Shown one piece after another: positions 43,215 through 51,958 of a DNA stretch of 64,000 nucleotides. Where the stretch lies: assembly GCA_965262565.1 (NCBI GenBank), contig CBDHFQ010000033.1:62001-126000 (forward strand), given 5' to 3'. The stretch's first letter is position 1, and the number at the start of each line of letters is the position of its first letter. The notes below the pieces were generated by a model. The model had not been told where the DNA came from. It worked only from the letters and a program-made list of their open reading frames with translations, and ran no database searches. Made by a program: the position numbers and the translations under genes. The stretch comes from CBDHFQ01 sp965262565 (lineage in GTDB: Bacteria > Bacteroidota > Bacteroidia > J057).

Positions 43215-44204
43215 ATGGATGTTACCCTGGGAATAGACATAGGTGGTACAAATACCAAGTTAGGCCTTGTAGATATAGAAGGTAACTGCTTGGTAGACAA
43301 TCGTATACCTACTAATGCGGATAAAACCGTAGAATTGTTCATTACTAATTTAATGGTTGCTATAGAGGAACTAAATTTAGAAGCTGGCGAGGATGTAAGT
43401 ACAAAAGCTATCGGAGTTGGGGCACCTAATGCAAATTATTACACAGGTAAAATTGAACAGGCACCTAATATTCATTGGGGAAAAGAGATCCCTATTGCTA
43501 GTCTCATAGCGTCTAAGTGTAATCTACCTGTATGGATAACGAATGATGCAAATGCAGCAGCTATTGGGGAAATGAAATTTGGCGTCGCCCAAGGGATGAA
43601 TAATTTTGTTGTTATTACCCTTGGAACCGGATTGGGAAGTGGATTTGTTATGGATGGCAAATTGATTTACGGACATGATGGATTTGCCGGAGAGTTAGGG
43701 CACGTTACAGCAGTACCTGGCGGAAGAGATCACACAACACGTAGAAAAGGTTCTTTAGAAACCTATGTTTCCGCCACAGGATTAAAACGTACCGTATTTG
43801 AGTTATTGGCATTGCGAATAGAAGATAGTATTTTGAGGTCATACAGTTACCAGAACCTAACTTCCAAAGAAATTTCTGAAGCAGCTGAAACAGGAGATCC
43901 CATTGCTCTGGAGGCATTTGAATTTACTGGAAGGATATTGGGACAACTTCTTTGTAATGTAGTACTAATCATGAATCCCGAAGCGATCATTTTATTTGGA
44001 GGCATGGCAAATGCAGGAGAATTAATTACTAAGCCTACAATAGAGACGTTAGAATTTTATCTTCCTGAAGAATATAAGGGTAAGACTAACATACTTATGT
44101 CTGACTTAAAAGGGGATAATACAGCTATTCTCGGTGCAAGTGCATTAGCCTGGAAAGAATTAGAAGGATATGAAGCCGTGTCATCTACTAGTTCTTTATC
44201 TTAA
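43215..44204 (+). CDS. ROK-family sugar kinase lacking the zinc cysteine motif
   Basis: From ATG 43215 the product is 329 residues and begins with the phosphate-binding loop LGIDIGGTNTKLGLVD. ITNDANAAAIGEMKFG holds the catalytic Asp, TLGTGLGSGFVMDG the second phosphate loop, and GELGHV the conserved His. The usual ROK zinc motif CxCGxxGCxE is replaced by DHTTRRKGSLETY, so the three cysteines are absent. It probably phosphorylates glucose or another hexose, but the missing zinc site leaves specificity open. The 3' end overlaps the convergent DUF6702-like gene by 17 bases. Confidence 0.88.
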   Translation: MDVTLGIDIGGTNTKLGLVDIEGNCLVDNRIPTNADKTVELFITNLMVAIEELNLEAGEDVSTKAIGVGAPNANYYTGKIEQAPNIHWGKEIPIASLIASKCNLPVWITNDANAAAIGEMKFGVAQGMNNFVVITLGTGLGSGFVMDGKLIYGHDGFAGELGHVTAVPGGRDHTTRRKGSLETYVSATGLKRTVFELLALRIEDSILRSYSYQNLTSKEISEAAETGDPIALEAFEFTGRILGQLLCNVVLIMNPEAIILFGGMANAGELITKPTIETLEFYLPEEYKGKTNILMSDLKGDNTAILGASALAWKELEGYEAVSSTSSLS

Positions 44205-44715
44205 ATGTGGTTTCAGTTAGTTGCTTGGTAAGCTTGGCAAAGGTAGACTCAGAAGTTAAATAACATCGAATAAGATTGATTTGAGTATCGTAGACTTCAG
44301 TGAGAATATTATTATATATTTTCAGGCGTTTGATGCTTTCTCGATCTTCTACCGGAAAGATAAATATCATTTTAATGGCCTGAGCGTCTATACCCATTTC
44401 CGAAAGGATCAAAGGATATTTTTTTTGATTGATGTTGACGCGCAATCGCTCCTGAATATAATCCATGATCACTTCCCGATGAGCTAACAATGAATCTTCT
44501 TGCATTAAGGATATGCGAGGAACTCCCTGCTGGATTAAGGCTTTTTCCATGTCATCTGCAAACACTCTTAAGATGACTACCATCCCTTTTTCTTCAGACT
44601 CATAATTTATTTCGGTTACGCTTAAATAGAGTGGGTGATTTTCTATTTGTACACAAAAAATACTAAGGAATACGAACAAATTTGTATATAATTGGTACCA
44701 TATCATATTCGACAT
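44188..44715 (-). CDS. DUF6702-like exported protein
   Basis: The 175-residue product starts with a hydrophobic segment (LYTNLFVFLSIFCVQIENH), probably a signal peptide. The mature start HPLYLSVTEINYESEEKGMVVILRVFADDMEKAL is the hallmark of DUF6702 proteins of Bacteroidota. The rest alternates strands and helices with no catalytic motif. Function unknown; envelope location is inferred. It converges on the ROK gene with a 17-base overlap. Confidence 0.75.
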   Translation of the reverse strand: MSNMIWYQLYTNLFVFLSIFCVQIENHPLYLSVTEINYESEEKGMVVILRVFADDMEKALIQQGVPRISLMQEDSLLAHREVIMDYIQERLRVNINQKKYPLILSEMGIDAQAIKMIFIFPVEDRESIKRLKIYNNILTEVYDTQINLIRCYLTSESTFAKLTKQLTETTFKIKN

Positions 44716-44837
44716 TTTCTGTTAATGAGTAATATAATTAATGCAGAAAGATCCGATTGATGCAACCTAACATAGGAAACTGTATATCGATAAGTACGCG
44801 AAAATAGGAAATTCATCCATTAATCAATTAAACAACC

Positions 44838-45224
44838 TTGGATAAAAAATTGCTGGAAGAGGGAGACATTTTACAATTGCAATTCCAAAAAAGGGGAGGT
44901 AAACTTCCCACTATTGTGCAGGAAGATCATTCAAACGAAGTTCTGATGCTTGGGTATGTCTCCGAAGAGGCACTTAGGCAAACTCTTGATTCAGGATATG
45001 CTACCTTTTGGAGTACCAGTAGAAACACCATCTGGAGGAAAGGAGAAACGAGTGGAGATTACTTGAAAATTAGTGAAATATGGGTAGACTGTGACCAGGA
45101 TGCGTTGATTTTTAAGGTTAAATTATTGGGTGCTGGAGCTTGTCATACTAAAGATGAAACAGGAAATACACGAAAATCCTGCTTTTACAGATATATTAAC
45201 GATAAAAATACCCTGAAAAAATGA
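44838..45224 (+). CDS. hisI: Phosphoribosyl-AMP cyclohydrolase
   Basis: HisI opens the adenine ring of phosphoribosyl-AMP in histidine synthesis. Core motifs are all present: NEVLMLGYVSEEAL, STSRNTIWRKGETSG, WVDCDQDALIFKV (Mg and Zn ligands), GAGACHT, and RKSCFYR. Length (128) is that of the stand-alone enzyme, without the HisE pyrophosphohydrolase domain. The best start is TTG at 44838; no ATG lies nearby in frame. Other his genes are absent from the window. It overlaps the next small gene by four bases (ATGA), indicating coupled translation. Confidence 0.93.
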   Translation: MDKKLLEEGDILQLQFQKRGGKLPTIVQEDHSNEVLMLGYVSEEALRQTLDSGYATFWSTSRNTIWRKGETSGDYLKISEIWVDCDQDALIFKVKLLGAGACHTKDETGNTRKSCFYRYINDKNTLKK

Positions 45225-45478
45225 GCCTAGCAGATAATACAAATAGCGCTGTTCCCTATTCTATTAACTTTTTATTAGAAAAACTAAAGGAAAAGCAGGG
45301 AGCCATATTGTCAGATCCTGCTTCCAGAACAATTCTGAATTTTTTATTGGAAGCCAGGGAAAGTGCTAAATGTGAAAAAGATTATCATTTAATGGAAATT
45401 ATTACAGATGAGTTGGGCGGATTAGGCATTGAGTTGAATGAAAAAGTAGAAATTCAATTAACGGAAAAAAGGGATTAA
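45221..45478 (+). CDS. Small helical protein, CysS C-terminal-domain-like
   Basis: The 85-residue product is translationally coupled to hisI (ATGA overlap). Residues 40-75 (LLEARESAKCEKDYHLMEI, then ITDELGGLGIELNEKVE) resemble the C-terminal helical end of cysteinyl-tRNA synthetase, where the usual form is AR-x-x-KD-x-x-x-AD-x-IRDEL-x-x-GI-x-LED. No catalytic or tRNA-synthetase core is attached. This is weak, pattern-level similarity; it could be an unrelated helical hairpin. Stable coupling with hisI suggests a partner or regulator role, but that is inference. Confidence 0.65.
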   Translation: MSLADNTNSAVPYSINFLLEKLKEKQGAILSDPASRTILNFLLEARESAKCEKDYHLMEIITDELGGLGIELNEKVEIQLTEKRD

Positions 45479-45489
45479 TACAACAGAAA

Positions 45490-46746
45490 TCAAATTGAGA
45501 AGCTGTTTATATTTTCATACCATTGGTGGTATTTAGTTATTTGAAGATGGAAATCTTCACAAAGTTTTTCCGGGAGAGGTTTGCCGGAGGCAGGTTGTAA
45601 TCTGAGCGGATTTATAGCTTTTCCTTTGTGCCAAACCCTAAAGTCTAAATGAGGTCCTGTGGACAAGCCCGTATTTCCTACATATCCAATAACATCACCT
45701 TGCTTCACCGCTTTTCCTACCAAAATGCCTGAATGGAATCCGTTTAAATGTAGATATCCGGAACTGTATCGATTGGCATGTTGAATTTTAATCATTTTTC
45801 CGGCGCCACCATTATATTGCGCAAAGGTAATGTTGCCATCAGCGACAGCATGAACTGGAGTTCCCAAAGGAGCAGCATAATCAACTCCTAAATGCGCTCT
45901 CCTTACCTTTAGAATAGGGTGCAAACGACTATAGGAAAATCTTGAACTTATACGAGTAAAGGATAAGGGAGCTTTTAAAAACGATTTCTTTAAATTATTC
46001 CCAGCTTCATCGTAATAGTCAGAACCTTCGTTAGTATCGAATAAATGAGCTTCATAGGAACTTCCCAAATGTGTGAAGGTAGCACTTAACATCCTTCCAT
46101 ATTGTACGATTTCACCATCTACTTCATAAACCTCATACAGCGCTTTATATTGATCCTCTTCCTGTATACTAAAAAAATCAATTTCCCAGGCATAGATAGA
46201 AGCCAGCTTTTCTACTAGAATAGGGGATCCACCTGACTCCAGAATGGACATATATAAAGAATTGCTGATCCGACCCTCTATACACTGTAGAACTGTATCT
46301 ACTTCTTTCTTTTCTCTGACAATATGAATGCTATCACCTAATGATAACTTTACATATTCAAGCGGATTAATCTCATAAATGAAATGCGTGGCTGACCTAA
46401 GTGAATCTTTCTTATGAATAATCGAATAAGGTTGCTTTGCACGTATATGACGCACATTGAACACTTCTTTGGGCCAATTTCCTATTTGTGCCATCACTTT
46501 AGCAGGAACATGATATCTCGAAAGTATTCTACTAAGATTCTCGTTAGCCTGAATACTAGCCTGGTCTATAGCCAAGGAATCCACAGGAATTCCATAATAT
46601 AGAGAAGGCGTGAGAACGGTGTCTTTTAGGACTGTTGTAACAAATTCCTTTTCTTCCGATAAAGAGATGCCAGGTTGAGAGGTATGATAAAAAAAGAGTG
46701 GACCGAGTAAACATCCCAGAAACAAGGGTAGAAGTACTTTTTTCAT
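45490..46746 (-). CDS. M23-family peptidoglycan metalloendopeptidase
   Basis: From ATG 46746 the product is 418 residues with an N-terminal signal/anchor (VLLPLFLGCLLGPLFFY). A middle region of about 230 residues precedes the LytM domain. Zinc ligands are visible in RRAHLGVDYAAP (HxxxD) and GPHLDFRVW (HxH-type, with Asp between), and the second His motif in SGYLHLNG. It is a periplasmic cross-link hydrolase. A longer frame to 46884 would add 46 unlikely residues that run into the divergent trhO gene. A TAnnTTTG-like element for the divergent gene lies at 46769-46776. Confidence 0.9.
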   Translation of the reverse strand: MKKVLLPLFLGCLLGPLFFYHTSQPGISLSEEKEFVTTVLKDTVLTPSLYYGIPVDSLAIDQASIQANENLSRILSRYHVPAKVMAQIGNWPKEVFNVRHIRAKQPYSIIHKKDSLRSATHFIYEINPLEYVKLSLGDSIHIVREKKEVDTVLQCIEGRISNSLYMSILESGGSPILVEKLASIYAWEIDFFSIQEEDQYKALYEVYEVDGEIVQYGRMLSATFTHLGSSYEAHLFDTNEGSDYYDEAGNNLKKSFLKAPLSFTRISSRFSYSRLHPILKVRRAHLGVDYAAPLGTPVHAVADGNITFAQYNGGAGKMIKIQHANRYSSGYLHLNGFHSGILVGKAVKQGDVIGYVGNTGLSTGPHLDFRVWHKGKAINPLRLQPASGKPLPEKLCEDFHLQITKYHQWYENINSFSI

Positions 46747-46768
46747 TTTAAGGTATAGAGCAAGTTCG

Positions 46769-46776
46769 TATCTTTG
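46769..46776 (+). promoter_or_regulatory. Candidate -7 element (TATCTTTG) for trhO
   Basis: This matches TAnnTTTG and lies 46 bases before the trhO ATG at 46823, in the 76-base gap between divergent genes. The -33 region is weak. Confidence 0.3.
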
Positions 46777-46822
46777 CAGATCAAACTTTAGGATTATTTT
46801 AGAAAAATGCAAATTCAGCTTT

Positions 46823-47860
46823 ATGGCATTACATAATAAGCAAAACAGAGAGGAGCTAAAGCAGAAAATGCAGGAAGATTCCACTGAGCGAATTACCTTG
46901 TCATTCTATCAATACTTAAAGATTGATGATCCGCATTCCTTTAGAGATGAATTATATCAACAGTGGGAGGAGTTACTCATTTTAGGTAGAGTGTATGTAG
47001 CTTATGAGGGGATCAATGCGCAAATTAACGTGCCATTACATCATTTTGATGCTTTTCAACAGAAGATACGTGCCATTCCAGGTTTGGAAGATTTACGGTT
47101 AAACATAGCCGTAGAAGCTAAAGCGAAGTCCTTTTTCAAATTAACGATTAAGGTGAGGCCCAAAATAGTAGCAGATGGATTAAATGATGACGAATTCGAT
47201 GTTACCCAATCAGGGATTCATCTGGATGCTGAAGCTTTTAACCAGTTGACAGAAAAGGAAGAGACCATCATAGTGGATATGCGCAATCACTATGAAAGCG
47301 AAGTAGGCCATTTTGAACATGCAATCTGCCCTGATGTGGACACCTTCAGAGAGGCACTTCCCGTAGTAGAAGAAATGCTTCAGGAAAACAAGGAACAACC
47401 CATTATAATGTACTGTACAGGAGGCATAAGATGCGAAAAAGCGAGTGCCTACCTCAAGCATAAAGGCTTTAAGGACGTTTACCAATTAAAAGGTGGTATT
47501 ATTTCTTATGCGCATGAAGTAAAAGAGAAGAATCTGCCCAATAAATTCAGGGGAAAAAATTTTGTGTTTGATGAAAGACTAGGAGAGCGAATAAGTGAGG
47601 AGATTATTAGTCACTGCCATCAATGCGGAAAGCCATGCGATGTACATGTGAATTGTCAAAATGTAACTTGTAACTTATTATTCCTTCAATGTTCTGAGTG
47701 CGCAGCTAAGTACGAAGGCTGTTGCTCGGAAGAATGTCAGGAATTTATCCATCTCCCTGAGGAAGAGCAGAAAGTATTGAGAAAGGGAAAAGATAGTGGG
47801 ATTAGAATTTTTTCAAAAGGTCGATTCAGCAAGCATAAAAGTGAATCTGTACGAGAATGA
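46823..47860 (+). CDS. trhO: tRNA uridine(34) hydroxylase, rhodanese-fold
   Basis: TrhO (YceA family) makes 5-hydroxyuridine at tRNA position 34 using O2. The N-terminal ferredoxin-like domain (VAYEGINAQINVP) and central rhodanese domain (IIVDMRNHYESEVGHFEHA) are followed by the active loop YCTGGIRCEKAS, with the conserved cysteine. The C-terminal Cys-rich block (CHQCGKPCDVHVNCQN, then CNLLFLQCSECAAKYEGCC) is typical of the longer family form. Length (345) is usual. It is first of three closely spaced genes, with nine bases to the next. Confidence 0.93.
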   Translation: MALHNKQNREELKQKMQEDSTERITLSFYQYLKIDDPHSFRDELYQQWEELLILGRVYVAYEGINAQINVPLHHFDAFQQKIRAIPGLEDLRLNIAVEAKAKSFFKLTIKVRPKIVADGLNDDEFDVTQSGIHLDAEAFNQLTEKEETIIVDMRNHYESEVGHFEHAICPDVDTFREALPVVEEMLQENKEQPIIMYCTGGIRCEKASAYLKHKGFKDVYQLKGGIISYAHEVKEKNLPNKFRGKNFVFDERLGERISEEIISHCHQCGKPCDVHVNCQNVTCNLLFLQCSECAAKYEGCCSEECQEFIHLPEEEQKVLRKGKDSGIRIFSKGRFSKHKSESVRE

Positions 47861-47869
47861 TCAGCATAT

Positions 47870-48835
47870 ATGAAAGTTAATTTAGCTAAGCATTATGGGG
47901 TTGTGTTGCTCTTACTAATTTTAGGGGGGGAAGGGTGTGTAGATCGTAAAACTAAGCAATTAATAGATGAGGCTCCATTGATTTCAGTACAATTGACCGA
48001 TGGGAAAAATAGAAACATAAGCCTCGATGAAATGCCAGAACATATTATTTCTCTGGCTCCTAATATCACGGAAATCTTCTATGCCCTCGATGCCGGGGAA
48101 TTGCTTGTGGGAGTAAGTGAGCATTGTGATTATCCCGATATAGTACTGAGTTTGCCTTCGGTATCTATCTATCCTCAGCTAAATCTTGATGAGTTATTGG
48201 AGATAGAGGCAGACTTAATTGTAGGATTGGCTGAAAATATATCGCCGAACTTATTGAAAGAGGTAGAAAATGCAGGAACCCCTATTTATCTGCAGCAATA
48301 TAATGAATGGGAGGAAATATATAAGGGCATAGCTCAAGTCGGTGAAATATCGCAAAAAACCTTAGAGGCGACCAAACTAATCGATTCTTTAACTGCACTA
48401 ACCGAACGTATAGAAAAAGCTACCAGGGAAGAAGTTAAATACAAAGTAGCTGTAGTAGTTAATACAGATCCTTTGACAGTAATAGGAGGGAAGGGATATG
48501 TACATTCCATGATTCAAAAAGCTGGAGGGAGTAATGCTTTTGCTGATAGTGCTGAAAGTTTGGTTCAACTTACCTCAGAAGCGTTTGTCCAGGCTGCTCC
48601 TGAATATATTATTCTCCCTTTTCGCGACGATCAGATTTATGCAGAATGGGTTTCTCAGCATCCTATACTGACTACAACGCCTGCAGATATTCGAAAGCAA
48701 GTATTTATCGTGGAGCCTGATCTATTCGTTCGTCCAGGTCCCAGAATATTTGATGGCCTTTTGGAATTGACCCATATACTTCATAATAAATTGTCACCTG
48801 CTACTTTTCTACAAAAAAAGCTAACCGACCAATGA
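47870..48835 (+). CDS. BtuF/FhuD-type ABC transporter substrate-binding lipoprotein
   Basis: This 321-residue cluster A-II binding protein has a signal peptide ending GEGC (lipobox-like, Cys23). ISLAPNITEIFYALDAGELLVGVSEHCDYP is the classic start of the BtuF/iron-siderophore binding fold; LNLDELLEIEADLIVGL and KVAVVVNTDPLTVIGGKGYVHSMI mark the second lobe. It should bind cobalamin, heme or a ferric siderophore; the ligand cannot be told. No permease or ATPase gene is linked here, so its partners are encoded elsewhere. Its last four bases overlap acyP. Confidence 0.9.
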   Translation: MKVNLAKHYGVVLLLLILGGEGCVDRKTKQLIDEAPLISVQLTDGKNRNISLDEMPEHIISLAPNITEIFYALDAGELLVGVSEHCDYPDIVLSLPSVSIYPQLNLDELLEIEADLIVGLAENISPNLLKEVENAGTPIYLQQYNEWEEIYKGIAQVGEISQKTLEATKLIDSLTALTERIEKATREEVKYKVAVVVNTDPLTVIGGKGYVHSMIQKAGGSNAFADSAESLVQLTSEAFVQAAPEYIILPFRDDQIYAEWVSQHPILTTTPADIRKQVFIVEPDLFVRPGPRIFDGLLELTHILHNKLSPATFLQKKLTDQ

Positions 48836-49140
48836 ATGAAGACTCACAACGACATCTTGAATCACACATAGAGAGGTGGTCTATCCGAGTGATTGGAAGA
48901 GTTCAGGGAGTATACTTTCGTAAGTCTACCCAGGAAACAGCTAACCAATTAGGAATAAAAGGTTATGTTGAAAATCAATTTGACGGAAGTGTATTCATTG
49001 AGGCTGAGGGAAATCTTTCTGTACTCCATAAATTCAAAGCATGGTGCATGGAAGGCCCACCATTAGCTAAGGTGGAAAAATTAGAAGTTGAGGCAATGAA
49101 AAAGTTAGCCAACGATCAGGATTTTCAGATTAGATATTAG
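48832..49140 (+). CDS. acyP: Acylphosphatase
   Basis: Acylphosphatase hydrolyses carboxyl-phosphate bonds such as acetyl phosphate. RVIGRVQGVYFRKSTQETA carries the catalytic Arg, and GYVENQFDGSVFIEAEG the catalytic Asn. Length 102, with about ten extra residues before the core. The start overlaps the preceding stop by four bases (ATGA), so it is coupled to the BtuF-like gene. No terminator was obvious after it. Confidence 0.94.
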   Translation: MNEDSQRHLESHIERWSIRVIGRVQGVYFRKSTQETANQLGIKGYVENQFDGSVFIEAEGNLSVLHKFKAWCMEGPPLAKVEKLEVEAMKKLANDQDFQIRY

Positions 49141-49265
49141 CCTGGGTATGTATCGATGCGCTACTATTCTCATTCAATCGTTCAATTCAATACATATAAT
49201 CTCAATTTCATTACAATTCTTTTTTTATCCTCCTATGAGTCTCATTAATTGAACCTGAATATGTA

Positions 49266-50750
49266 ATGGTTACCTATAAGAAAAATATGAGACAAATAGA
49301 TAACATAAGATGGGCACACATCAGTTTGCTCTTTATCACTTTAGGCGTTCTTATCCCAATTCATAACTCTGCTCAATCGAGAAAAAAAAGATCTTTTGTC
49401 ATCCATGTAGATGATCATAAAAGCAGAATGACGCTAAAAGAAAAAGGGGTTGAATATAATATTGAATATGAAGGCGATATAGAGCTAAACGATACAGATA
49501 CAGATATTACAAGTATTTCCGGGGGAGGATTCTTTGAAATTAGTAAATCAGCTTTTGGAAGTAAGAGGAAAATTTTCATGGAATCGGATGGGGAAGGAAG
49601 TCTGATAAAAGAATATTATATAGGTAGAAATAAAAGATCATTTATACCTGAAGGCCAGGAATGGTTAGAAGATGTCTTACCCGAAGTTGTCAGAAAAACA
49701 CCTCTCGCAGCAGAATCCAGAGTAGATAGATTTTTTGAAAAAGGGGGAGTAAGTGCTGTATTGAACGAAGTAGAGCAACTCAGTGGGGATTATATGAAAA
49801 GTTCGTATATACATCTTCTACTGAAACGGGATTTGTCATCGAACGAAATGGTACAACTGCTGAAGGTGATAGGCGAACAAATCCACTCAGATCATTATTT
49901 GACAGATATTCTAAAAAAGAACCTGAACGAGTTCACTGCTACTGAAGAATTATTGGAAAATTATATTGATGCTACCTCCACCTTAGGCTCCGATCATTAT
50001 AAGTCAGAAGCATTAAAAGTGCTTATTGATAACCAAAAAATTCCCAATGAACTGATTCCTTCTTTGATACAGGCGACGCACGATATCAGTTCAGATCATT
50101 ATATGTCTTCGGTTCTCTCCAAGATTCTTGCTGCAAATCAAGGGAATGACTTCGATTTATTACCTTTGATAGAGGCGGTCAAACAAATGAGTTCTGATCA
50201 TTACCAATCCGAAACCCTCAAGAAAGTAATGTCCAGATCCTCTTTAAGTACAGAGGAAACACGTAAAGTTATAGATATCATGGAAAGCATCGGGTCGGAT
50301 CACTATTTTACCGAATCGTCCAAATTGCTGTTGCAAAACCCGCTGGATGAATCATCTCTGGCTTATTTGATTAACTCTATGGCATCTAATGTTTCTTCGG
50401 ACCATTATTTGACAGAATTATTAAAAAGAATGGTGGATAAAGATCTGATTTCTGGAGAAAGTTTTGATGCGTTGATTGAAGCTTTAGGGACGGTAAGTTC
50501 GGATCACTATTTCACAGAGGTTATGAAAAGAATTGCTGACCTAGCTGACCTTTCAGATGCTCAAATTATGAAAGCATTGAAAGCTAGTGAGTCAGTGAGT
50601 TCAGATCATTATCTCACATCTATTCTTACCACTTTTGCACCGAAAGTGAACAGGTCGGGAGAGGAGGTAAAAGCTGTCTACAGAAATGTAGCTAGGACTA
50701 TTGGATCTGAGACATATTATGGAAAAGTAATGCGCGCTTTAGACTATTAA
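49266..50750 (+). CDS. Secreted protein with ten 34-residue SDHY repeats
   Basis: The 494-residue product has a signal peptide (HISLLFITLGVLIPIHNSAQS), a beta-rich region (about 40-125), and then a regular solenoid. Eight units begin with SDHY followed by two polar residues, a small residue and L-K/S (SDHYLTDILK, SDHYKSEALK, SDHYQSETLK, SDHYFTEVMK). The spacing is exactly 34 residues for seven successive intervals, with 35-residue units at either end and degenerate copies at the start (SGDYMKSS) and end (SETYYGKV). The shape should be two helices per unit, like HEAT or TPR solenoids, but the motif is neither. It lies 60 bases before a LytS kinase gene, and is probably the first gene of that operon. 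Function unknown; a periplasmic sensor role is inference. Confidence 0.85.
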   Translation: MVTYKKNMRQIDNIRWAHISLLFITLGVLIPIHNSAQSRKKRSFVIHVDDHKSRMTLKEKGVEYNIEYEGDIELNDTDTDITSISGGGFFEISKSAFGSKRKIFMESDGEGSLIKEYYIGRNKRSFIPEGQEWLEDVLPEVVRKTPLAAESRVDRFFEKGGVSAVLNEVEQLSGDYMKSSYIHLLLKRDLSSNEMVQLLKVIGEQIHSDHYLTDILKKNLNEFTATEELLENYIDATSTLGSDHYKSEALKVLIDNQKIPNELIPSLIQATHDISSDHYMSSVLSKILAANQGNDFDLLPLIEAVKQMSSDHYQSETLKKVMSRSSLSTEETRKVIDIMESIGSDHYFTESSKLLLQNPLDESSLAYLINSMASNVSSDHYLTELLKRMVDKDLISGESFDALIEALGTVSSDHYFTEVMKRIADLADLSDAQIMKALKASESVSSDHYLTSILTTFAPKVNRSGEEVKAVYRNVARTIGSETYYGKVMRALDY

Positions 50751-50810
50751 TGCAACTAAATTCCTCATTATTTCTACTGGTTAATTAGCAGTTTAACTCT
50801 CACTACCTAA

Positions 50811-51869
50811 ATGAAACGCTTATTAAATAAACACTTTTTTATTGTTACCATTGGGATGGTAGTAGGATTATTGCTGAGTTTCTATTTAATCTATAGTGAA
50901 GATATTGATATCTCCTACCCATTCCTTGTGAACTTGAGCTCAGCTTGGATAGGCGTTCTTTTATGCTATTTATTGTATACCAATTCCCTGTGGTTAGACC
51001 GAATACTTCCCTGGCAAAATTGGGGAGGAATCAGATTAATTAGTGGTGTATTGGCCAATAGTTTAATATGTTTTTGTGTGGGAATGGCGATGCTCTGGAG
51101 CTACAAACTGATAGTGACATCTGGAGAACAATTAACAGACACTGACATACAATTGGCGATAAAATTGGGAATAATGATTTTGGGCGTGGCTATTGTGTTC
51201 TCCATTGCCTACTTCGCTCTGTTTTCATACCAACAATATGCGAGAACCCAAATAGAAAAGGTAAGGATAGAAGGAACCCAAATCGATTTGAAGTTGAATG
51301 CGCTAAAATCCCAGTTGAGCCCACATTTTATGTTTAATGGCTTTAACACTATCTCAGCACTTATCCAACAGGATATTCAGAAGGCCGAGTATTTTATCAG
51401 AGAACTGGCGAAACTTTATCACTATACCTTGGAAAGCTACAGTAGGGATTGGGTGAGTTTGAAAGAAGAATTGGAATTTGTTCAATCTTATGAATATTTG
51501 CTTAGAACCAGGTTTGAACATTCTCTGGATATTTGCATTCGCATCCCTTCTGAATTAATGGACAAAGCAGTATTGCCGTTAACCATTCAGATGCTGGTAG
51601 AAAATGCAGTAAAACATAATCAATTAAGTATAGATACTCCCCTACATATCTCTATTGAGGCTAATCAGCAATGGGTATGGGTCAAGAATAATAAAACACT
51701 CAAGCCTCATCATGTAACCTCTTTAGGGATTGGATTGTCTAACATAAAGTCTCGCTATCAGGTAATGACTGGTAGGGACATAGTGGTGAAAGACAAACAG
51801 GATTTTACCGTGAAAATACCGTTGATAGCGGGGGCTAATAAGGAAGTCCAACAGACTAGGATGGAGTAG
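50811..51869 (+). CDS. LytS-family sensor histidine kinase
   Basis: This 352-residue membrane kinase has four hydrophobic segments in the first 140 residues, then a His_kinase (PF06580-type) core. The acceptor is His172 in LKSQLSPHFMFNGFNTISALI. The ATP site is intact: N-box VENAVKHN (Asn265) and G-box GIGLSNIKSRY. It should phosphorylate the LytTR regulator encoded 1.1 kb downstream. It has no large extracytoplasmic sensor domain, so the SDHY-repeat protein encoded just upstream could supply sensing; that is inference. Confidence 0.92.
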   Translation: MKRLLNKHFFIVTIGMVVGLLLSFYLIYSEDIDISYPFLVNLSSAWIGVLLCYLLYTNSLWLDRILPWQNWGGIRLISGVLANSLICFCVGMAMLWSYKLIVTSGEQLTDTDIQLAIKLGIMILGVAIVFSIAYFALFSYQQYARTQIEKVRIEGTQIDLKLNALKSQLSPHFMFNGFNTISALIQQDIQKAEYFIRELAKLYHYTLESYSRDWVSLKEELEFVQSYEYLLRTRFEHSLDICIRIPSELMDKAVLPLTIQMLVENAVKHNQLSIDTPLHISIEANQQWVWVKNNKTLKPHHVTSLGIGLSNIKSRYQVMTGRDIVVKDKQDFTVKIPLIAGANKEVQQTRME

Positions 51870-51958
51870 TTTTCTTCCTATAGCTGTATCTGGTCAATGA
51901 TTAAATAAAACCAGAGGAACATATGTTCTAACCTATTATCTGTGAAGAACAATTTAAT

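Noticed and set aside
46747..46884. A longer M23 peptidase reading frame beginning at 46884
   Set aside because: It would place 46 Cys/Phe-rich residues before a good signal peptide and overlap divergent trhO.
49266..50750. The SDHY repeats as a DNA tandem repeat or CRISPR-like array
   Set aside because: The 102-base period is seen in protein, but the codons vary between units and the frame is one continuous gene.
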